This document shows, piece by piece, positions 17,533 through 27,495 of a stretch of 64,000 bases of DNA. Below the pieces are notes generated by a model. The model was not told where the DNA came from. It was given only the letters and a program-made list of their open reading frames with translations, and ran no database searches. A program made the position numbers and the translations under genes. Numbering within the stretch: the stretch's first letter is position 1; every line of letters begins with the position of its first letter. The DNA lies in contig CBDBOO010000049.1 of the NCBI GenBank assembly GCA_965208385.1, positions 95,524 to 159,523 of the forward strand, read 5' to 3'. This DNA is from Endozoicomonas sp965208385. Lineage in GTDB: Bacteria > Pseudomonadota > Gammaproteobacteria > Pseudomonadales > Endozoicomonadaceae.

Positions 17533-18012
17533 ATGGGGATTCCACAAACCAGTGATGCGGTATTCAGTGATTTAATTTCATGGGAAGACAATCTGAGTGT
17601 TGGTATCGAAGAAATTGATGAACAGCACAAAGTACTGGTTAATCTACTCAATGAGTTACACCGGGGCATTTGCGAAAAACAGGGTACAGAAGCCACCATG
17701 GAGGTTCTTGATCGCCTTGTTGAATATACCCGGGTGCATTTTGCACTCGAAGAGTGTTTGATGCGTATCCTCAGTTATCCGGATTATGAGCCTCATAAAG
17801 AACATCACGAATTATTGCTGGAACAGGTAAACGAGCTGGTGGGGAAAGTAAAATCCGGCCAGCATGTCAGTTTTGAATTATTAAACTTTCTTAAAAACTG
17901 GCTGGCCAAACATATCATGGAAGAAGACAAGGAATACGCGCCCTTTCTTTTGGCTCGAGGTGTAGCCGCCAGTTATAAAAAACGTTCATGGCTGGATCGT
18001 ATTTTCCATTAA
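17533..18012 (+). CDS. Bacteriohemerythrin
   Basis: 159 aa single-domain hemerythrin that binds oxygen at a di-iron site in the cytoplasm. The iron ligands are visible in order: H of DEQHKVLV, H and E of VHFALEECLM, H residues of HKEHHELL, and H and D of HIMEEDKEY. The four-helix bundle length is normal. AAAGGAA precedes the ATG. The extra 15 residues at the C-terminus (KKRSWLDRIFH) are basic and outside the fold. The role (oxygen storage or sensing) is not shown by context. Confidence 0.93.
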   Translation: MGIPQTSDAVFSDLISWEDNLSVGIEEIDEQHKVLVNLLNELHRGICEKQGTEATMEVLDRLVEYTRVHFALEECLMRILSYPDYEPHKEHHELLLEQVNELVGKVKSGQHVSFELLNFLKNWLAKHIMEEDKEYAPFLLARGVAASYKKRSWLDRIFH

Positions 18013-18346
18013 TGACTCTCATTGATCTCTCCCCAAGTGAAACGGTAGAGATATTTAAAGTGTTTGTAACCAGACTGGAGCGATTACCCGGGTTAATCCT
18101 CCAGACTGAGACAAAAAGCTTCGTTATTTATGGCCTCTTCCTGATTATCCGACTGTACCCGTCCAGATTACATCTATGTCCTGTTTTCAAGAACGATATG
18201 CGATCATTTGTAGGTATATCTATACAATAAAGGTATTATTTATTATCCATAACTACTACGACAAACACATAAAGTTCTGTTAGTTATAAGCTGTTAGGAT
18301 GTGCAGCTCACTTTCAGAATGATTTTATTGGGGAAACGCCACAGGA
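18013..18346. other. Intergenic region with a 30-bp near-palindrome
   Basis: 334 bp between hemerythrin and alr. At 18075-18104 there is an inverted repeat, CTGGAG...CCCGGG...CTCCAG, with one offset base in each arm, able to form a long stem. A short A-run follows it. It may act as a transcription end or a regulator site. The rest is AT-rich and presumably holds the alr promoter. Confidence 0.45.
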
Positions 18347-19468
18347 ATGGGTCGGCCAGCAACTGCAATTATAAATCTGGAAGCACTTCGTCAAAATTAT
18401 CGATTTGCAAAACAGCTCTCTGGCAAGGGTAAAGTGATGGCTGTTGTAAAAGCGGATGCGTACAGTCATGGTGCCATACAATGTGCCAGTGCTCTGGCGG
18501 ATATCGCTGATGGGTTTGCTGTGGCTTGTATTGAAGAAGCGCTTGAGCTGCGGGCAACTGGAATCAGGCAACCCATTCTATTACTGGAAGGGTTTTTCGA
18601 CAGCTCCGAGCTGGAAATGATCGACCGCTATCAGCTGGATACGGTGATACATCATCAACAGCAAATTGATATCCTGAAACAAACTCCGTTAAAACATCCC
18701 GCAAGAATCTGGTTAAAGATGGATTCAGGCATGGGACGAGTGGGCTTTTCTCCGGAAGAATATCGTGAAGCATGGCGCAGTTTGAATGAACTGGTCAGCA
18801 TTAAAGATATTATTTTGATGAGTCACTTTGCCTGTGCCGATGAGCGTGATAAACGTCACTCACTGCAACAAATCGAAACCTTCAATGAATATACCCTTGG
18901 GCTTCCGGGAGAACGGAGTTTCTGTAACTCTGCCGGGCTGATTACTCTGCCTGATGCACGCGGTGAATGGAACAGGCCCGGTCTGTTGATGTACGGAGTA
19001 TCCCCTTTTGATGAATCTCATCCGGTTGAACAGGCTTTGAATCCGGTGATGGAGTTAAGGTCAGCCATTATCAGTACCAAACAGATACCCACAGGTTGTT
19101 CTGTAGGCTATGGCAGTCAATGGGTAGCCAAACGTCCAACTCGTATGGGCGTGATAGCAATAGGTTATGCTGACGGTTATCCAAGGCATGCAAAAAACGG
19201 CACACCTATCCTTGTAAATAGTCAAAATGTACCGTTAATTGGTCGTGTATCTATGGATATGCTTACAGTGGATTTAACGGATTTACCGGACACCAGAATA
19301 GGCGATAAAGCCATTCTCTGGGGAGGGCAGCTGCCCATCAGTGAAGTTGCCCGACACTCGGATACTATTCCTTATCAGCTATTATGTAATCTGAACCGGG
19401 TACCTGTAGAATACGTATCCAACAGAGAGTTAATGGTTAATCCTGGACAGGATCTGGCGCTGAATTGA
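18347..19468 (+). CDS. alr: Alanine racemase
   Basis: 373 aa PLP enzyme that interconverts L- and D-alanine for peptidoglycan. The PLP lysine is in VMAVVKADAYSHG near residue 35. The second catalytic residue, a tyrosine, is in CSVGYGSQW. RVSMDMLTVDLTDLP is the family's C-terminal domain block. Length is normal. An Lrp-type regulator follows at 19679 on the same strand; in many bacteria alanine racemase and amino-acid breakdown genes are under Lrp-type control, but here that is only suggested by proximity. Confidence 0.96.
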   Translation: MGRPATAIINLEALRQNYRFAKQLSGKGKVMAVVKADAYSHGAIQCASALADIADGFAVACIEEALELRATGIRQPILLLEGFFDSSELEMIDRYQLDTVIHHQQQIDILKQTPLKHPARIWLKMDSGMGRVGFSPEEYREAWRSLNELVSIKDIILMSHFACADERDKRHSLQQIETFNEYTLGLPGERSFCNSAGLITLPDARGEWNRPGLLMYGVSPFDESHPVEQALNPVMELRSAIISTKQIPTGCSVGYGSQWVAKRPTRMGVIAIGYADGYPRHAKNGTPILVNSQNVPLIGRVSMDMLTVDLTDLPDTRIGDKAILWGGQLPISEVARHSDTIPYQLLCNLNRVPVEYVSNRELMVNPGQDLALN

Positions 19469-19678
19469 ACCGGGCAGCATTCATTATGCAGATCATTTGA
19501 GTGTTTTTTTTCGTCAAACCCTGATGTCGAATGTTGATAATGCTTACTTGCAGATTTTTTGCTCCTGCCCTACCCTCGGACATTCAGAGGCCTATCCTCC
19601 TTTCATTCCCTTCCGTGAACGGTATCAGTATCTACTGTCAACGATGTTCACGCACTGAAATCAGAAAACGCTGACACC

Positions 19679-20167
19679 ATGAGAAGCAGAAAAGAAGTCG
19701 TCCGCCAGTTAGACCGGATTGACCGCAACATCCTTCGCACCCTTCAAGACAACGGTCGTATATCCTACGTTGATCTTGCAGACAGGGTTGGACTCAGCAC
19801 TACACCTTGCATGGAAAGGGTTAAGCGCCTTGAGCGGGAAGATATAATCCAGGGTTACAGTGCACGGCTGAATCCTCAGTACCTGCAGGCTGGGTTGCTG
19901 ATATTTGTAGAAATCAGTCTTTACTCGAAATCGGCTGATATCTTTGATGATTTTCGTAAAGCCGTCACCAAATTACCCAATGTTCTTGAGTGTCATCTGG
20001 TGTCTGGCCACTTTGATTATCTGGTCAAGGCCCGAATATCTGAAATGGCCTCTTATCGGGAACTGCTGGGTGATATCTTGCTGAAACTACCCGGTGTGAG
20101 AGAGTCGAAGAGCTACATCGTCATGGAAGAGTTGAAGGAAACGCTTTGTCTGCCTATTCCTGATTAA
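19679..20167 (+). CDS. lrp: Lrp/AsnC-family leucine-responsive regulator
   Basis: 162 aa. An N-terminal winged helix-turn-helix (LDRIDRNILRTLQDNGRISYVDLADRVGLSTTPCMERVKRL) is followed by the RAM ligand-binding domain (LECHLVSGHFDYLVKARISEM). Length and motifs match global Lrp closely. It controls amino-acid metabolism as an octamer or hexadecamer on DNA. Leucine dehydrogenase and a keto-acid dehydrogenase lie just downstream and are likely targets. Confidence 0.92.
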   Translation: MRSRKEVVRQLDRIDRNILRTLQDNGRISYVDLADRVGLSTTPCMERVKRLEREDIIQGYSARLNPQYLQAGLLIFVEISLYSKSADIFDDFRKAVTKLPNVLECHLVSGHFDYLVKARISEMASYRELLGDILLKLPGVRESKSYIVMEELKETLCLPIPD

Positions 20168-20225
20168 AACGTTTTAGGCGAATGCGTGAAAACACACATT
20201 CATGCAGTAGGACAAACCTGAAAAA

Positions 20226-20269
20226 GAAATTCATAAGAGCAGCTGATAACCAGTGAACTTATGAATTTC
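20226..20269. terminator. 12-bp inverted repeat between convergent genes
   Basis: GAAATTCATAAG (20226-20237) and its exact inverse CTTATGAATTTC (20258-20269) surround a 20-base loop. It lies between the ends of lrp (plus strand) and the PilZ gene (minus strand), the position of a shared terminator. There is no strong T-run on either side, so termination is uncertain. Confidence 0.45.
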
Positions 20270-20626
20270 CTAGCCAGTTACAACCTGATAATCCCGAATA
20301 AAATAATTCAGGGCCACATTATCCTGATCTTTGATTTCTTTCAGATAGAAACCTGCAGCGAAATCGGTTTGTTCACTTAATGACTGGCACCAGACACACT
20401 CAGCCATTAATGATACCCGGTGAGTACTCTCCTTTGGTCCGGGTAGCACTAATGTGACATTTCTTGTTTCTGACGGACGAATATCCTGATTTGTCAGCAC
20501 ACTGAATCCACCTCTGGATACATCTTCCAGTACCCCCATGGAAAGTCCGGTATCACAATCAAAAATTTCTGCAGGTTTTTCAAGTATTTTTCGTGGAAAT
20601 CGACGCTTATCCTGAATCATGCCCAT
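20270..20626 (-). CDS. PilZ-domain protein
   Basis: 118 aa from the ATG at 20626, chosen because GGAGG lies eight bases upstream; the frame is open further. The cyclic-di-GMP motif RxxxR is present as RRFPRK, and the second motif DxSxxG as EDVSRGGFSV. A single PilZ domain fills the protein, so it is a c-di-GMP receptor without its own output domain. It probably acts on a protein partner in motility, adhesion or polysaccharide export. Confidence 0.88.
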   Translation of the reverse strand: MGMIQDKRRFPRKILEKPAEIFDCDTGLSMGVLEDVSRGGFSVLTNQDIRPSETRNVTLVLPGPKESTHRVSLMAECVWCQSLSEQTDFAAGFYLKEIKDQDNVALNYFIRDYQVVTG

Positions 20627-20864
20627 GATGTTCGCCTCCATGCTTTTCTTTGATCGTTCGAACACACTACCACCTTTTTTACCACAAGCAAAAATTCTTC
20701 AGTTGACACTGGATGGTAAATTCCTCTGTAATCGGTGTATAGGTGCCGAAATGATTTCCGGTACTTAAAGGGAAATACCATTCCCGGAATAGATACTCGT
20801 TGTGTAAAACAATAATAACGAACGACAGAGCCCACTGCTCTGATACATACGGAGGGATCCCGAT

Positions 20865-21902
20865 ATGTTCAGACAGATGATTGAGGCCCGGCTGAATGAT
20901 CTTCATTATAAAATCGATGAAGAAACCGGTCTTAAGTCCGTCATTGCTATTCACAATACCCGCAGGGGCCCTGCCATGGGCGGCTGCCGGATTATTCCTT
21001 ACTCTTCACTGGATGAAGCGACCACCGACGCAATACGGCTTGCCAGAGGTATGGGTTATAAAGCAGCCCTGGCAGGATTGGATCTGGGGGGCGGTAAAGC
21101 GGTCATCATGGAACCGCAGGGCCCCTATGATCGACAGGCGTTATTCCAGGCCTTCGGACGATTTATTAATGAACTGGGTGGGCGTTACATTACCGCTATG
21201 GATAGCGGCTCTACGGTGGCAGATATGGATACCATTGCCACTCAGAGCAAGCATGTTACTTGTACCTCCGCATATGGAAGCCCCGCATTCTACACTGCGA
21301 CCGGTGTTTATCAGGGAATAAAAGCCTGCCTGAACGCTCACCCCGAGCTACCTGATGACATTCGTGGATTAAGAGTGGCCGTTCAGGGTCTGGGTAATGT
21401 AGGCCATGCTCTTTGTCAGATGCTTCACAGCGATGGAGCACAACTCATTGTTGCGGATATAGACGAGCAGCGCACCAGTCAGTGTGTTCGTGAATTCGGA
21501 GCAAAGCCGGTACCGCCTGATGAAATACACTCCACTCCCTGCGAATTGTTCAGCCCCTGCGGTCTTGGCGGTATTTTAACGGAAGAAAGTATCGGGCAAT
21601 TGCAATGTGCCGTGGTGGCTGGCTCGGCTAATAATCAGTTGCTGACGGCCAGGGCTGGTCAACTATTGTTTAACCGTAATATTTTCTATGCGCCAGATTA
21701 TCTTATCAATGCAGGTGGACTGATTTTTGTTGCCATGAAGCATCATGGTCAGAGTGAAAAAAACATAAAACATCGAATTCAGGGTATTCATCAAACCCTT
21801 TTGCAGATTTTTCAGCAGCAAAAGCTCATTGGTAAGCCAGGCAGTACTATTGCTGATCAGATGGCTGAGAACATTCTCTACCTTCAGAATACAGAACTTT
21901 AG
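20865..21902 (+). CDS. ldh: Leucine/branched-chain amino acid dehydrogenase
   Basis: 345 aa Glu/Leu/Phe/Val dehydrogenase. Catalyses NAD-dependent oxidative deamination of leucine, isoleucine and valine to the keto acids. RGPAMGGCRIIPY is the glycine-rich substrate loop, YKAALAGLDLGGGKAVI carries the catalytic lysine, TAMDSGSTVADMD the substrate block, and AVQGLGNVGHAL the NAD-binding fold. GGAGGG lies just before the ATG. It is followed by E1 and E2 of a keto-acid dehydrogenase, so the pair forms a leucine/valine breakdown route. Confidence 0.92.
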   Translation: MFRQMIEARLNDLHYKIDEETGLKSVIAIHNTRRGPAMGGCRIIPYSSLDEATTDAIRLARGMGYKAALAGLDLGGGKAVIMEPQGPYDRQALFQAFGRFINELGGRYITAMDSGSTVADMDTIATQSKHVTCTSAYGSPAFYTATGVYQGIKACLNAHPELPDDIRGLRVAVQGLGNVGHALCQMLHSDGAQLIVADIDEQRTSQCVREFGAKPVPPDEIHSTPCELFSPCGLGGILTEESIGQLQCAVVAGSANNQLLTARAGQLLFNRNIFYAPDYLINAGGLIFVAMKHHGQSEKNIKHRIQGIHQTLLQIFQQQKLIGKPGSTIADQMAENILYLQNTEL

Positions 21903-21985
21903 TGCAATTTATGGCTGAGTCTCCTTAATCTGCAAATCTGTTTGAGACGGACTACTCTAATTTACTTATAAAATGAGGGAGCCCT

Positions 21986-23074
21986 ATGTTTGCAACTGAT
22001 CTATGCAAAATTCCATTCGAGTTGTTTATTGATGAAGAAGGCGAAGTCCTCAAGCCTCTTCCTGATTGGGCTGGCCAATCAAAAATCTTTATCGATTATT
22101 ATCGCACTATGGTTATAGCCCGTCAGGGCGACCAGAAAGCTGTCGCCTTACAACGAACTGGCAAGATGGGTACGTACCCTTCCTGTCTTGGGCAGGAAGC
22201 TATAAGCACTGTTTATGGGACGTTGATGTCTGATGATGATGTTTTGATTCCCTATTATCGTGATCAACCTGGCCTGTTGAGTCGAGGCATTTCCCTGACT
22301 GATATTTATCTTTACTGGGGGGGGGATGAGCGGGGGAGTTCACGATCTGTCTGGCGTCAGGATTTCCCGAACTGCGTTCCTATATCGACTCAGGCAACTC
22401 ATGCTGCCGGTGTAGCTTCAGCGTTCAAAATCCGTCATGAGTCCAGAGTTGCTGTTTGCTCAATGGGTGACGGAGCAACGTCTAAAGGAGACTTTTCAGA
22501 AGCGGTGAATCTGGCCGGTGCCTGGCAGCTGCCCATGGTATTCATTATAAATAACAATCAATGGGCTATCTCCGTTCCCCGAAAAATTCAATCAGGCGCT
22601 CCAACCCTCGCGCAGAAAGGCATTGCTGCTGGTTTGCCATCGGTTCAGGTGGATGGAAATGATGTGGTGGCTCTGCATGAAGTGATTTCAGAAGCTCTGG
22701 ACAGGGCTCGAAGTGGTAAAGGGGCAACCGTTATTGAAGCCATCAGTTACCGCCTCTCTGATCATACAACGGCTGATGATGCCAGCCGTTACCGTAGCAG
22801 TGAGGAGTTGAAGGAAGCCTGGCGTAAAGAGCCCATCAAGCGATTGAGAAACTTCATGCATCATCGTGGCTGGTGGGATGAAGAAAAAGAGAAAGCACTC
22901 AGAGCTGAAGCAGATAAAATTGTTGAAAAGTGCGTAAGAAATTATCTGGATACACCGCTCCCGAGTATTGATGATCTATTTGATTATCACTATGCCAATA
23001 TGCCTGCACAGCTCGAACAGCAGAAGAAGGAAGCCCGGGAACGATTCAGTAGCAAAACGGGAGATAAGCAGTAA
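21986..23074 (+). CDS. 2-oxo acid dehydrogenase E1 alpha subunit (branched-chain type)
   Basis: 362 aa thiamine diphosphate enzyme subunit. The ThDP motif is visible as GDGATSKGDFSEAVNLAG...NNNQWAIS, with the magnesium ligands D and N. RYRSSEELKEAW and SDHTTADDASRYR, the phosphorylation-loop region of the family, are present. It starts 84 bp after leucine dehydrogenase and its stop shares one base with the beta-subunit ATG. Pyruvate could also be a substrate for this family; the neighbouring leucine dehydrogenase favours branched-chain keto acids. Confidence 0.9.
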   Translation: MFATDLCKIPFELFIDEEGEVLKPLPDWAGQSKIFIDYYRTMVIARQGDQKAVALQRTGKMGTYPSCLGQEAISTVYGTLMSDDDVLIPYYRDQPGLLSRGISLTDIYLYWGGDERGSSRSVWRQDFPNCVPISTQATHAAGVASAFKIRHESRVAVCSMGDGATSKGDFSEAVNLAGAWQLPMVFIINNNQWAISVPRKIQSGAPTLAQKGIAAGLPSVQVDGNDVVALHEVISEALDRARSGKGATVIEAISYRLSDHTTADDASRYRSSEELKEAWRKEPIKRLRNFMHHRGWWDEEKEKALRAEADKIVEKCVRNYLDTPLPSIDDLFDYHYANMPAQLEQQKKEARERFSSKTGDKQ

Positions 23075-24051
23075 TGGATAATCAGTTAACCATGGTTGAA
23101 GCTGTTAACCTTGCCCTGGAACATTCGATGGAAATCGACCCTGACGTCGTTCTGCTGGGAGAAGATATAGGCGTTAATGGTGGTGTATTTAGGGCCACTC
23201 AGGGGCTGCGTGACAAATTTGGCCTTAAACGGGTTATGGATACACCTCTGGCAGAATCCCTGATTGCAGGGATTTCCATTGGAATGGCATCACAGGGGCT
23301 GAAACCTGTGGCGGAAATCCAGTTCATGGGATTTATATTCCCGGCTATGGAGCAGTTGATGTGCCATGCCGCCCGTCTTCGCAACCGTACCCGGGGGCGA
23401 CTCACTTGCCCGATGGTGCTGCGAGCACCTTTTGGCGGTGGCATTCATGCTCCGGAACACCATTCTGAAAGCACAGAAGCCCTGTTTGCCCATATTCCCG
23501 GGTTGCGGGTTGTTATTCCATCGTCACCTGTGCGCGCCTATGGGCTTCTGATGTCTGCTATTCAGGAACCTGATCCGGTTATTTTTCTTGAGCCTAAACG
23601 AATCTATCGCGCCTCGAAGCAGCAGGTGGACCGCTCTACGGAACAATTACCTCTGGATACCTGCTTTACCTTAAAAGCAGGCAATGATATGTCGCTAGTT
23701 TCATGGGGGGCTTCAATCAGAGAGACTCTGGAGGCTGCTCGAATGCTGGAGCAGCATGGTATCTCAGTTGAGGTGATTGATGTAGCCACCATTAAGCCTC
23801 TGGATATGGATACTATCCTTGCTTCTGTCACCAAAACAGGACGGTGCGTGATTATTCATGAAGCCTGTCGCAGTTTCGGAGTGGGCGCAGAAATAGCTGC
23901 CCAGTTGAATGAAAAGGCGTTCACATCCTTAAAAGCACCTGTAGAGCGTGTTACCGGCTTCGACATAACCATGCCTTATTACCGCATGGAAGATCATAAT
24001 TCACCTCAGACAAACGACATTGTTAAAGCGGCTGTGAGAGCGTTGGCATAA
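23074..24051 (+). CDS. 2-oxo acid dehydrogenase E1 beta subunit (branched-chain type)
   Basis: 325 aa. The transketolase pyrimidine-binding domain has LGEDIGVNGGVFRATQGL and the ThDP glutamate, MDTPLAESLIAGISIG, and FGGGIHAPEHHSESTEA. The C-terminal domain has EVIDVATIKPLDMDTI. Start and stop of the adjoining genes overlap (TAATG), so E1 alpha and beta are made together as the heterotetramer. Length matches the family. Confidence 0.93.
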   Translation: MDNQLTMVEAVNLALEHSMEIDPDVVLLGEDIGVNGGVFRATQGLRDKFGLKRVMDTPLAESLIAGISIGMASQGLKPVAEIQFMGFIFPAMEQLMCHAARLRNRTRGRLTCPMVLRAPFGGGIHAPEHHSESTEALFAHIPGLRVVIPSSPVRAYGLLMSAIQEPDPVIFLEPKRIYRASKQQVDRSTEQLPLDTCFTLKAGNDMSLVSWGASIRETLEAARMLEQHGISVEVIDVATIKPLDMDTILASVTKTGRCVIIHEACRSFGVGAEIAAQLNEKAFTSLKAPVERVTGFDITMPYYRMEDHNSPQTNDIVKAAVRALA

Positions 24052-24131
24052 GCCCTTATACAGAGAGAACAGATCTGCGGTTCGCCGTTTTTATTAACAA
24101 ACATCTTCTTTAAGAGAGAAAGGACAATTGT

Positions 24132-25220
24132 ATGCGTTTTTTTAATCTGCCCGATTTGGGTGAAGGCATTCCCGAAGCTGACATTATTAAATGGCACATT
24201 AATGAAGGCGATGAAATCAAAGAAGATCAGGTGATGGTGTCCGTGGAAACAGCAAAAGCCATCGTTGAAGTGCCGTCACCTCAAACCGGTGTGATTGCCA
24301 GACTTTGCGGTAAACCGGGTGACACCATTTTAACCGGTGAACCACTGGTTGAGTTTATTTCTGATGAGGAAGACGCGGGCACAGTGGTTGGCAAACTGGT
24401 CAGTGATGATAAACCGGACAATGATGAATCATTTATAATTGGCGCAGCTCCGGTATCTTCTGCTGATACACAGAAAAGCGGTTCCCGCGATGGTCTACGT
24501 GCTTTGGCCGGGCAGATGAATATGAATCTGGATGATCTTCCGGCCCGGAATTCATCAAGTGGTAGCGTTACAGTCTCGTCATATACTCTTGAGAAGCCTG
24601 AATTATTAAAAGGGGTTCGCAAACATATGGCACGTATCATGGCAGAATCTCATGCCAGTGTAGTGCCCGTTACCTTGTTTGATGATGCTGATATTCATCA
24701 CTGGTCAGATAAAGAAGATATAACCGTACGATTAATTCAGGCCGTGATTCATGCCTGTCATGAAGAACCGGCTCTGAATGCCTGGTTTGACGGAGCATCA
24801 ATGAGTCGGGATATTTCTCAATCGGTTGATTTTGGCCTGGCTGTTGATAGTGAAGAAGGATTGTTTGTTCCTGTTATCCGTAAAGCGGAGCGCCTGAATA
24901 AAAAACAGCTCCGTGAGCGGGTTAATGTTTTACGTGAATCTGTTAAAAACAGAAGTATATCGCCAGCAGATCTTCAGGGCGCGTCTATATCACTGAGTAA
25001 CTTTGGTGTCTTTGCCGGTAAATATGCAACACCTGTTGTCGTGCCTCCCATGGTGAGTATTCTGGGAATTGGGCGACTTCGGGAAGAGCTCATTCTCTGT
25101 GATGGCCAGCCTGTAAACCACCGGATGTTACCCTTGTCTCTGTCGTTTGATCATCGTGCAGTGACCGGTGGTGAAGCAACAAGATTTCTACATTCGATCA
25201 TTCAACAGTTGCAGAGTTAG
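24132..25220 (+). CDS. Dihydrolipoamide acyltransferase E2 (branched-chain type)
   Basis: 362 aa with one lipoyl domain (lipoylated lysine in SVETAKAIVEVPSP, about residue 43), a short and weakly conserved subunit-binding segment (GLRALAGQMNMNLDDLP), and the CoA-dependent acyltransferase domain ending in the active-site block SFDHRAVTGGEATRF. It is shorter than most E2 proteins, mostly in the linkers. No E3 (lipoamide dehydrogenase) gene follows, so E3 is likely shared with other complexes. Confidence 0.92.
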   Translation: MRFFNLPDLGEGIPEADIIKWHINEGDEIKEDQVMVSVETAKAIVEVPSPQTGVIARLCGKPGDTILTGEPLVEFISDEEDAGTVVGKLVSDDKPDNDESFIIGAAPVSSADTQKSGSRDGLRALAGQMNMNLDDLPARNSSSGSVTVSSYTLEKPELLKGVRKHMARIMAESHASVVPVTLFDDADIHHWSDKEDITVRLIQAVIHACHEEPALNAWFDGASMSRDISQSVDFGLAVDSEEGLFVPVIRKAERLNKKQLRERVNVLRESVKNRSISPADLQGASISLSNFGVFAGKYATPVVVPPMVSILGIGRLREELILCDGQPVNHRMLPLSLSFDHRAVTGGEATRFLHSIIQQLQS

Positions 25221-25502
25221 AGAAAAATCCACATTATAAAATCAGGGGTTCGGAAAAGTTATCTTTTTTGTATAACAATTTATTTCTGATGAAACGGTTG
25301 TTATTTGTAGTCAGGCAAAGGAAGCCGACTGTTTCCCCCGATCACAAGGGAATCTGTGCATGACTGTCAGCTTGAATATGGCAAACAGACATCCATAGAA
25401 ACTTGTGGTCTTAGAACTGATTCTGCCGATAGTCAAGTTAGGAACGAATAGTTGTCCAATGAGGCTATCGACCAATTACATCAGACAGGGGCAGGCGAAG
25501 AC

Positions 25503-27425
25503 ATGGACATCTTCAACAATTATCAGGAAAGATATCAATCCGTACAGCAAGAAGAGTTAACCATCCAGGAATACCTGGCGTTGTGTAAAACAGATTCCAT
25601 GGCATACGCCAATGCGGCAGAGCGAATGCTGTCGGCCATTGGTAAACCGGAAACCACCGACACTTCCAGAGATCCACGTCAGAGTCGAATTTTTTCCAAT
25701 AAACTGATTAAACGCTATCCCGCCTTTGAAGAGTTCTATGGCATGGAAGAAGCGATTGAACAGATTGTTTCCTATTTCAAACATGCAGCCCAGGGATTGG
25801 AAGAGAAGAAACAGATACTTTACTTACTGGGCCCCGTGGGAGGTGGTAAATCATCTCTTGCTGAACGATTGAAAGCCCTGATGGAAAAAATCCCCCTTTA
25901 CGCCATTAAGGGATCGCCTGTTTTTGAATCACCTCTGAATTTATTTAATCCTTCTGAAGATGCCGATATTCTTGAACAGGAATACGGTATTCCTAATCGA
26001 TACCTGGGCGGTATCATGTCGCCCTGGGCGGTAAAACGATTGAATGAGTTTGGTGGGGATATTACCAAGTTTAAAATTGTTAAATTACACCCCAGTATTC
26101 TTAATCAGATATCCATAGCCAAAACAGAACCCGGAGATGAGAATAATCAGGATATTTCCAGTCTGGTGGGAAAGGTGGATATCCGGCAGCTGGAAGAATA
26201 TTCTCAGGATGACCCTGACGCGTACAGTTTTTCCGGAGCACTCTGTCGTGCCAATCAAGGTATGATGGAATTTGTGGAAATGTTCAAGGCTCCTATCAAG
26301 GTTTTACATCCCCTGTTAACTGCGACTCAGGAAGGCAATTACAATAGCACCGAAGGAATGGGTGCTATCCCCTTTAATGGCGTTATTCTTGCGCACTCCA
26401 ACGAATCCGAGTGGCAAACGTTCAGGAACAATAAAACCAACGAAGCATTTATTGATCGGGTCAATATCGTCAAGGTTCCATATTGCACTCGGGTCACAGA
26501 AGAAATTCTTATTTATGAAAAACTACTAACCAATAGCTCTTTGAAGAACGCAGCCTGTGCGCCTGATACTCTCAAAATGCTGGCACAGTTCTCGGTGCTT
26601 TCCAGAGTGAAAGAGCCTGAAAACTCGAATGTGTACTCTAAAATGCGGGTTTACGATGGCGAGAGCCTGAAAGATACCGATCCTAATGCCAAGCCGCTTC
26701 AGGAATATAAAGATTCGGCAGGTGTTGATGAAGGCATGGAAGGATTATCCACTCGTTTTTCTTTCAAAATTCTCTCCAAGGTATTTAATTTCGATTCTAC
26801 GGAAATAGCGGCCAATCCGGTACACATGCTTTATGTTCTTGAGCAGCAAATTGAACAGCAGCAGTTTCCGAAAGAAATTCATGAGCGTTACCTGCGATAC
26901 GTGAAGGAATTTCTTGCCCCTAAATACATCGAATCTTTAGGTAAGGAAATTCAGACGGCTTATCTGGAGTCCTATTCTGAATACGGTCAAAATATTTTTG
27001 ACCGTTACATTACTTACGCAGATTTCTGGATTCAGGATCAGGAATACCGTGATCCCGAGACCGGTGATATTCTCGATCGCTCTTCCATAAATGATGATTT
27101 AGAAAAGATTGAGAAAGCAGCCAGTATCGCCAACCCCAAGGATTTTCGAAACGAAGTCGTTAATTTCGTACTGAGGGCAAGGGCAAATAATGACGGGAAA
27201 AATCCAAGCTGGCTGAGCTATGAAAAAATGAGATCAGTGATCGAGAAGAAAATGTTTTCCAATACGGAAGACCTTCTTCCAGTTATCTCATTTAATGCCA
27301 AGGGCAGCAACGACGACCAGCGCAAGCACAACGAATTCGTCAAGCGCATGGTTGAACGTGGGTATACCGAGAAGCAAGTACGCCTGCTGGCTGAATGGTA
27401 TATTCGGGTAAGAAAGTCTCAGTAA
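25503..27425 (+). CDS. prkA: PrkA-type serine protein kinase (YeaG)
   Basis: 640 aa from the ATG at 25503 (MDIFNNYQERYQS), which matches the E. coli YeaG start; the frame is open from a TTG at 25452. The AAA-type domain has Walker A LLGPVGGGKSSLAERL, and the C-terminal part is the PrkA kinase domain. In E. coli YeaG acts with YeaH in adaptation to nitrogen starvation and stationary phase. It is the first gene of the conserved set prkA-yeaH-spoVR seen here in order. Confidence 0.95.
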   Translation: MDIFNNYQERYQSVQQEELTIQEYLALCKTDSMAYANAAERMLSAIGKPETTDTSRDPRQSRIFSNKLIKRYPAFEEFYGMEEAIEQIVSYFKHAAQGLEEKKQILYLLGPVGGGKSSLAERLKALMEKIPLYAIKGSPVFESPLNLFNPSEDADILEQEYGIPNRYLGGIMSPWAVKRLNEFGGDITKFKIVKLHPSILNQISIAKTEPGDENNQDISSLVGKVDIRQLEEYSQDDPDAYSFSGALCRANQGMMEFVEMFKAPIKVLHPLLTATQEGNYNSTEGMGAIPFNGVILAHSNESEWQTFRNNKTNEAFIDRVNIVKVPYCTRVTEEILIYEKLLTNSSLKNAACAPDTLKMLAQFSVLSRVKEPENSNVYSKMRVYDGESLKDTDPNAKPLQEYKDSAGVDEGMEGLSTRFSFKILSKVFNFDSTEIAANPVHMLYVLEQQIEQQQFPKEIHERYLRYVKEFLAPKYIESLGKEIQTAYLESYSEYGQNIFDRYITYADFWIQDQEYRDPETGDILDRSSINDDLEKIEKAASIANPKDFRNEVVNFVLRARANNDGKNPSWLSYEKMRSVIEKKMFSNTEDLLPVISFNAKGSNDDQRKHNEFVKRMVERGYTEKQVRLLAEWYIRVRKSQ

Positions 27426-27495
27426 TGGCTTGGATGGCCGGGCGAAAAGGATTTTCGTCTGGTCTGAGGGTTTAAACACAGGGAGTGTTTATTGA

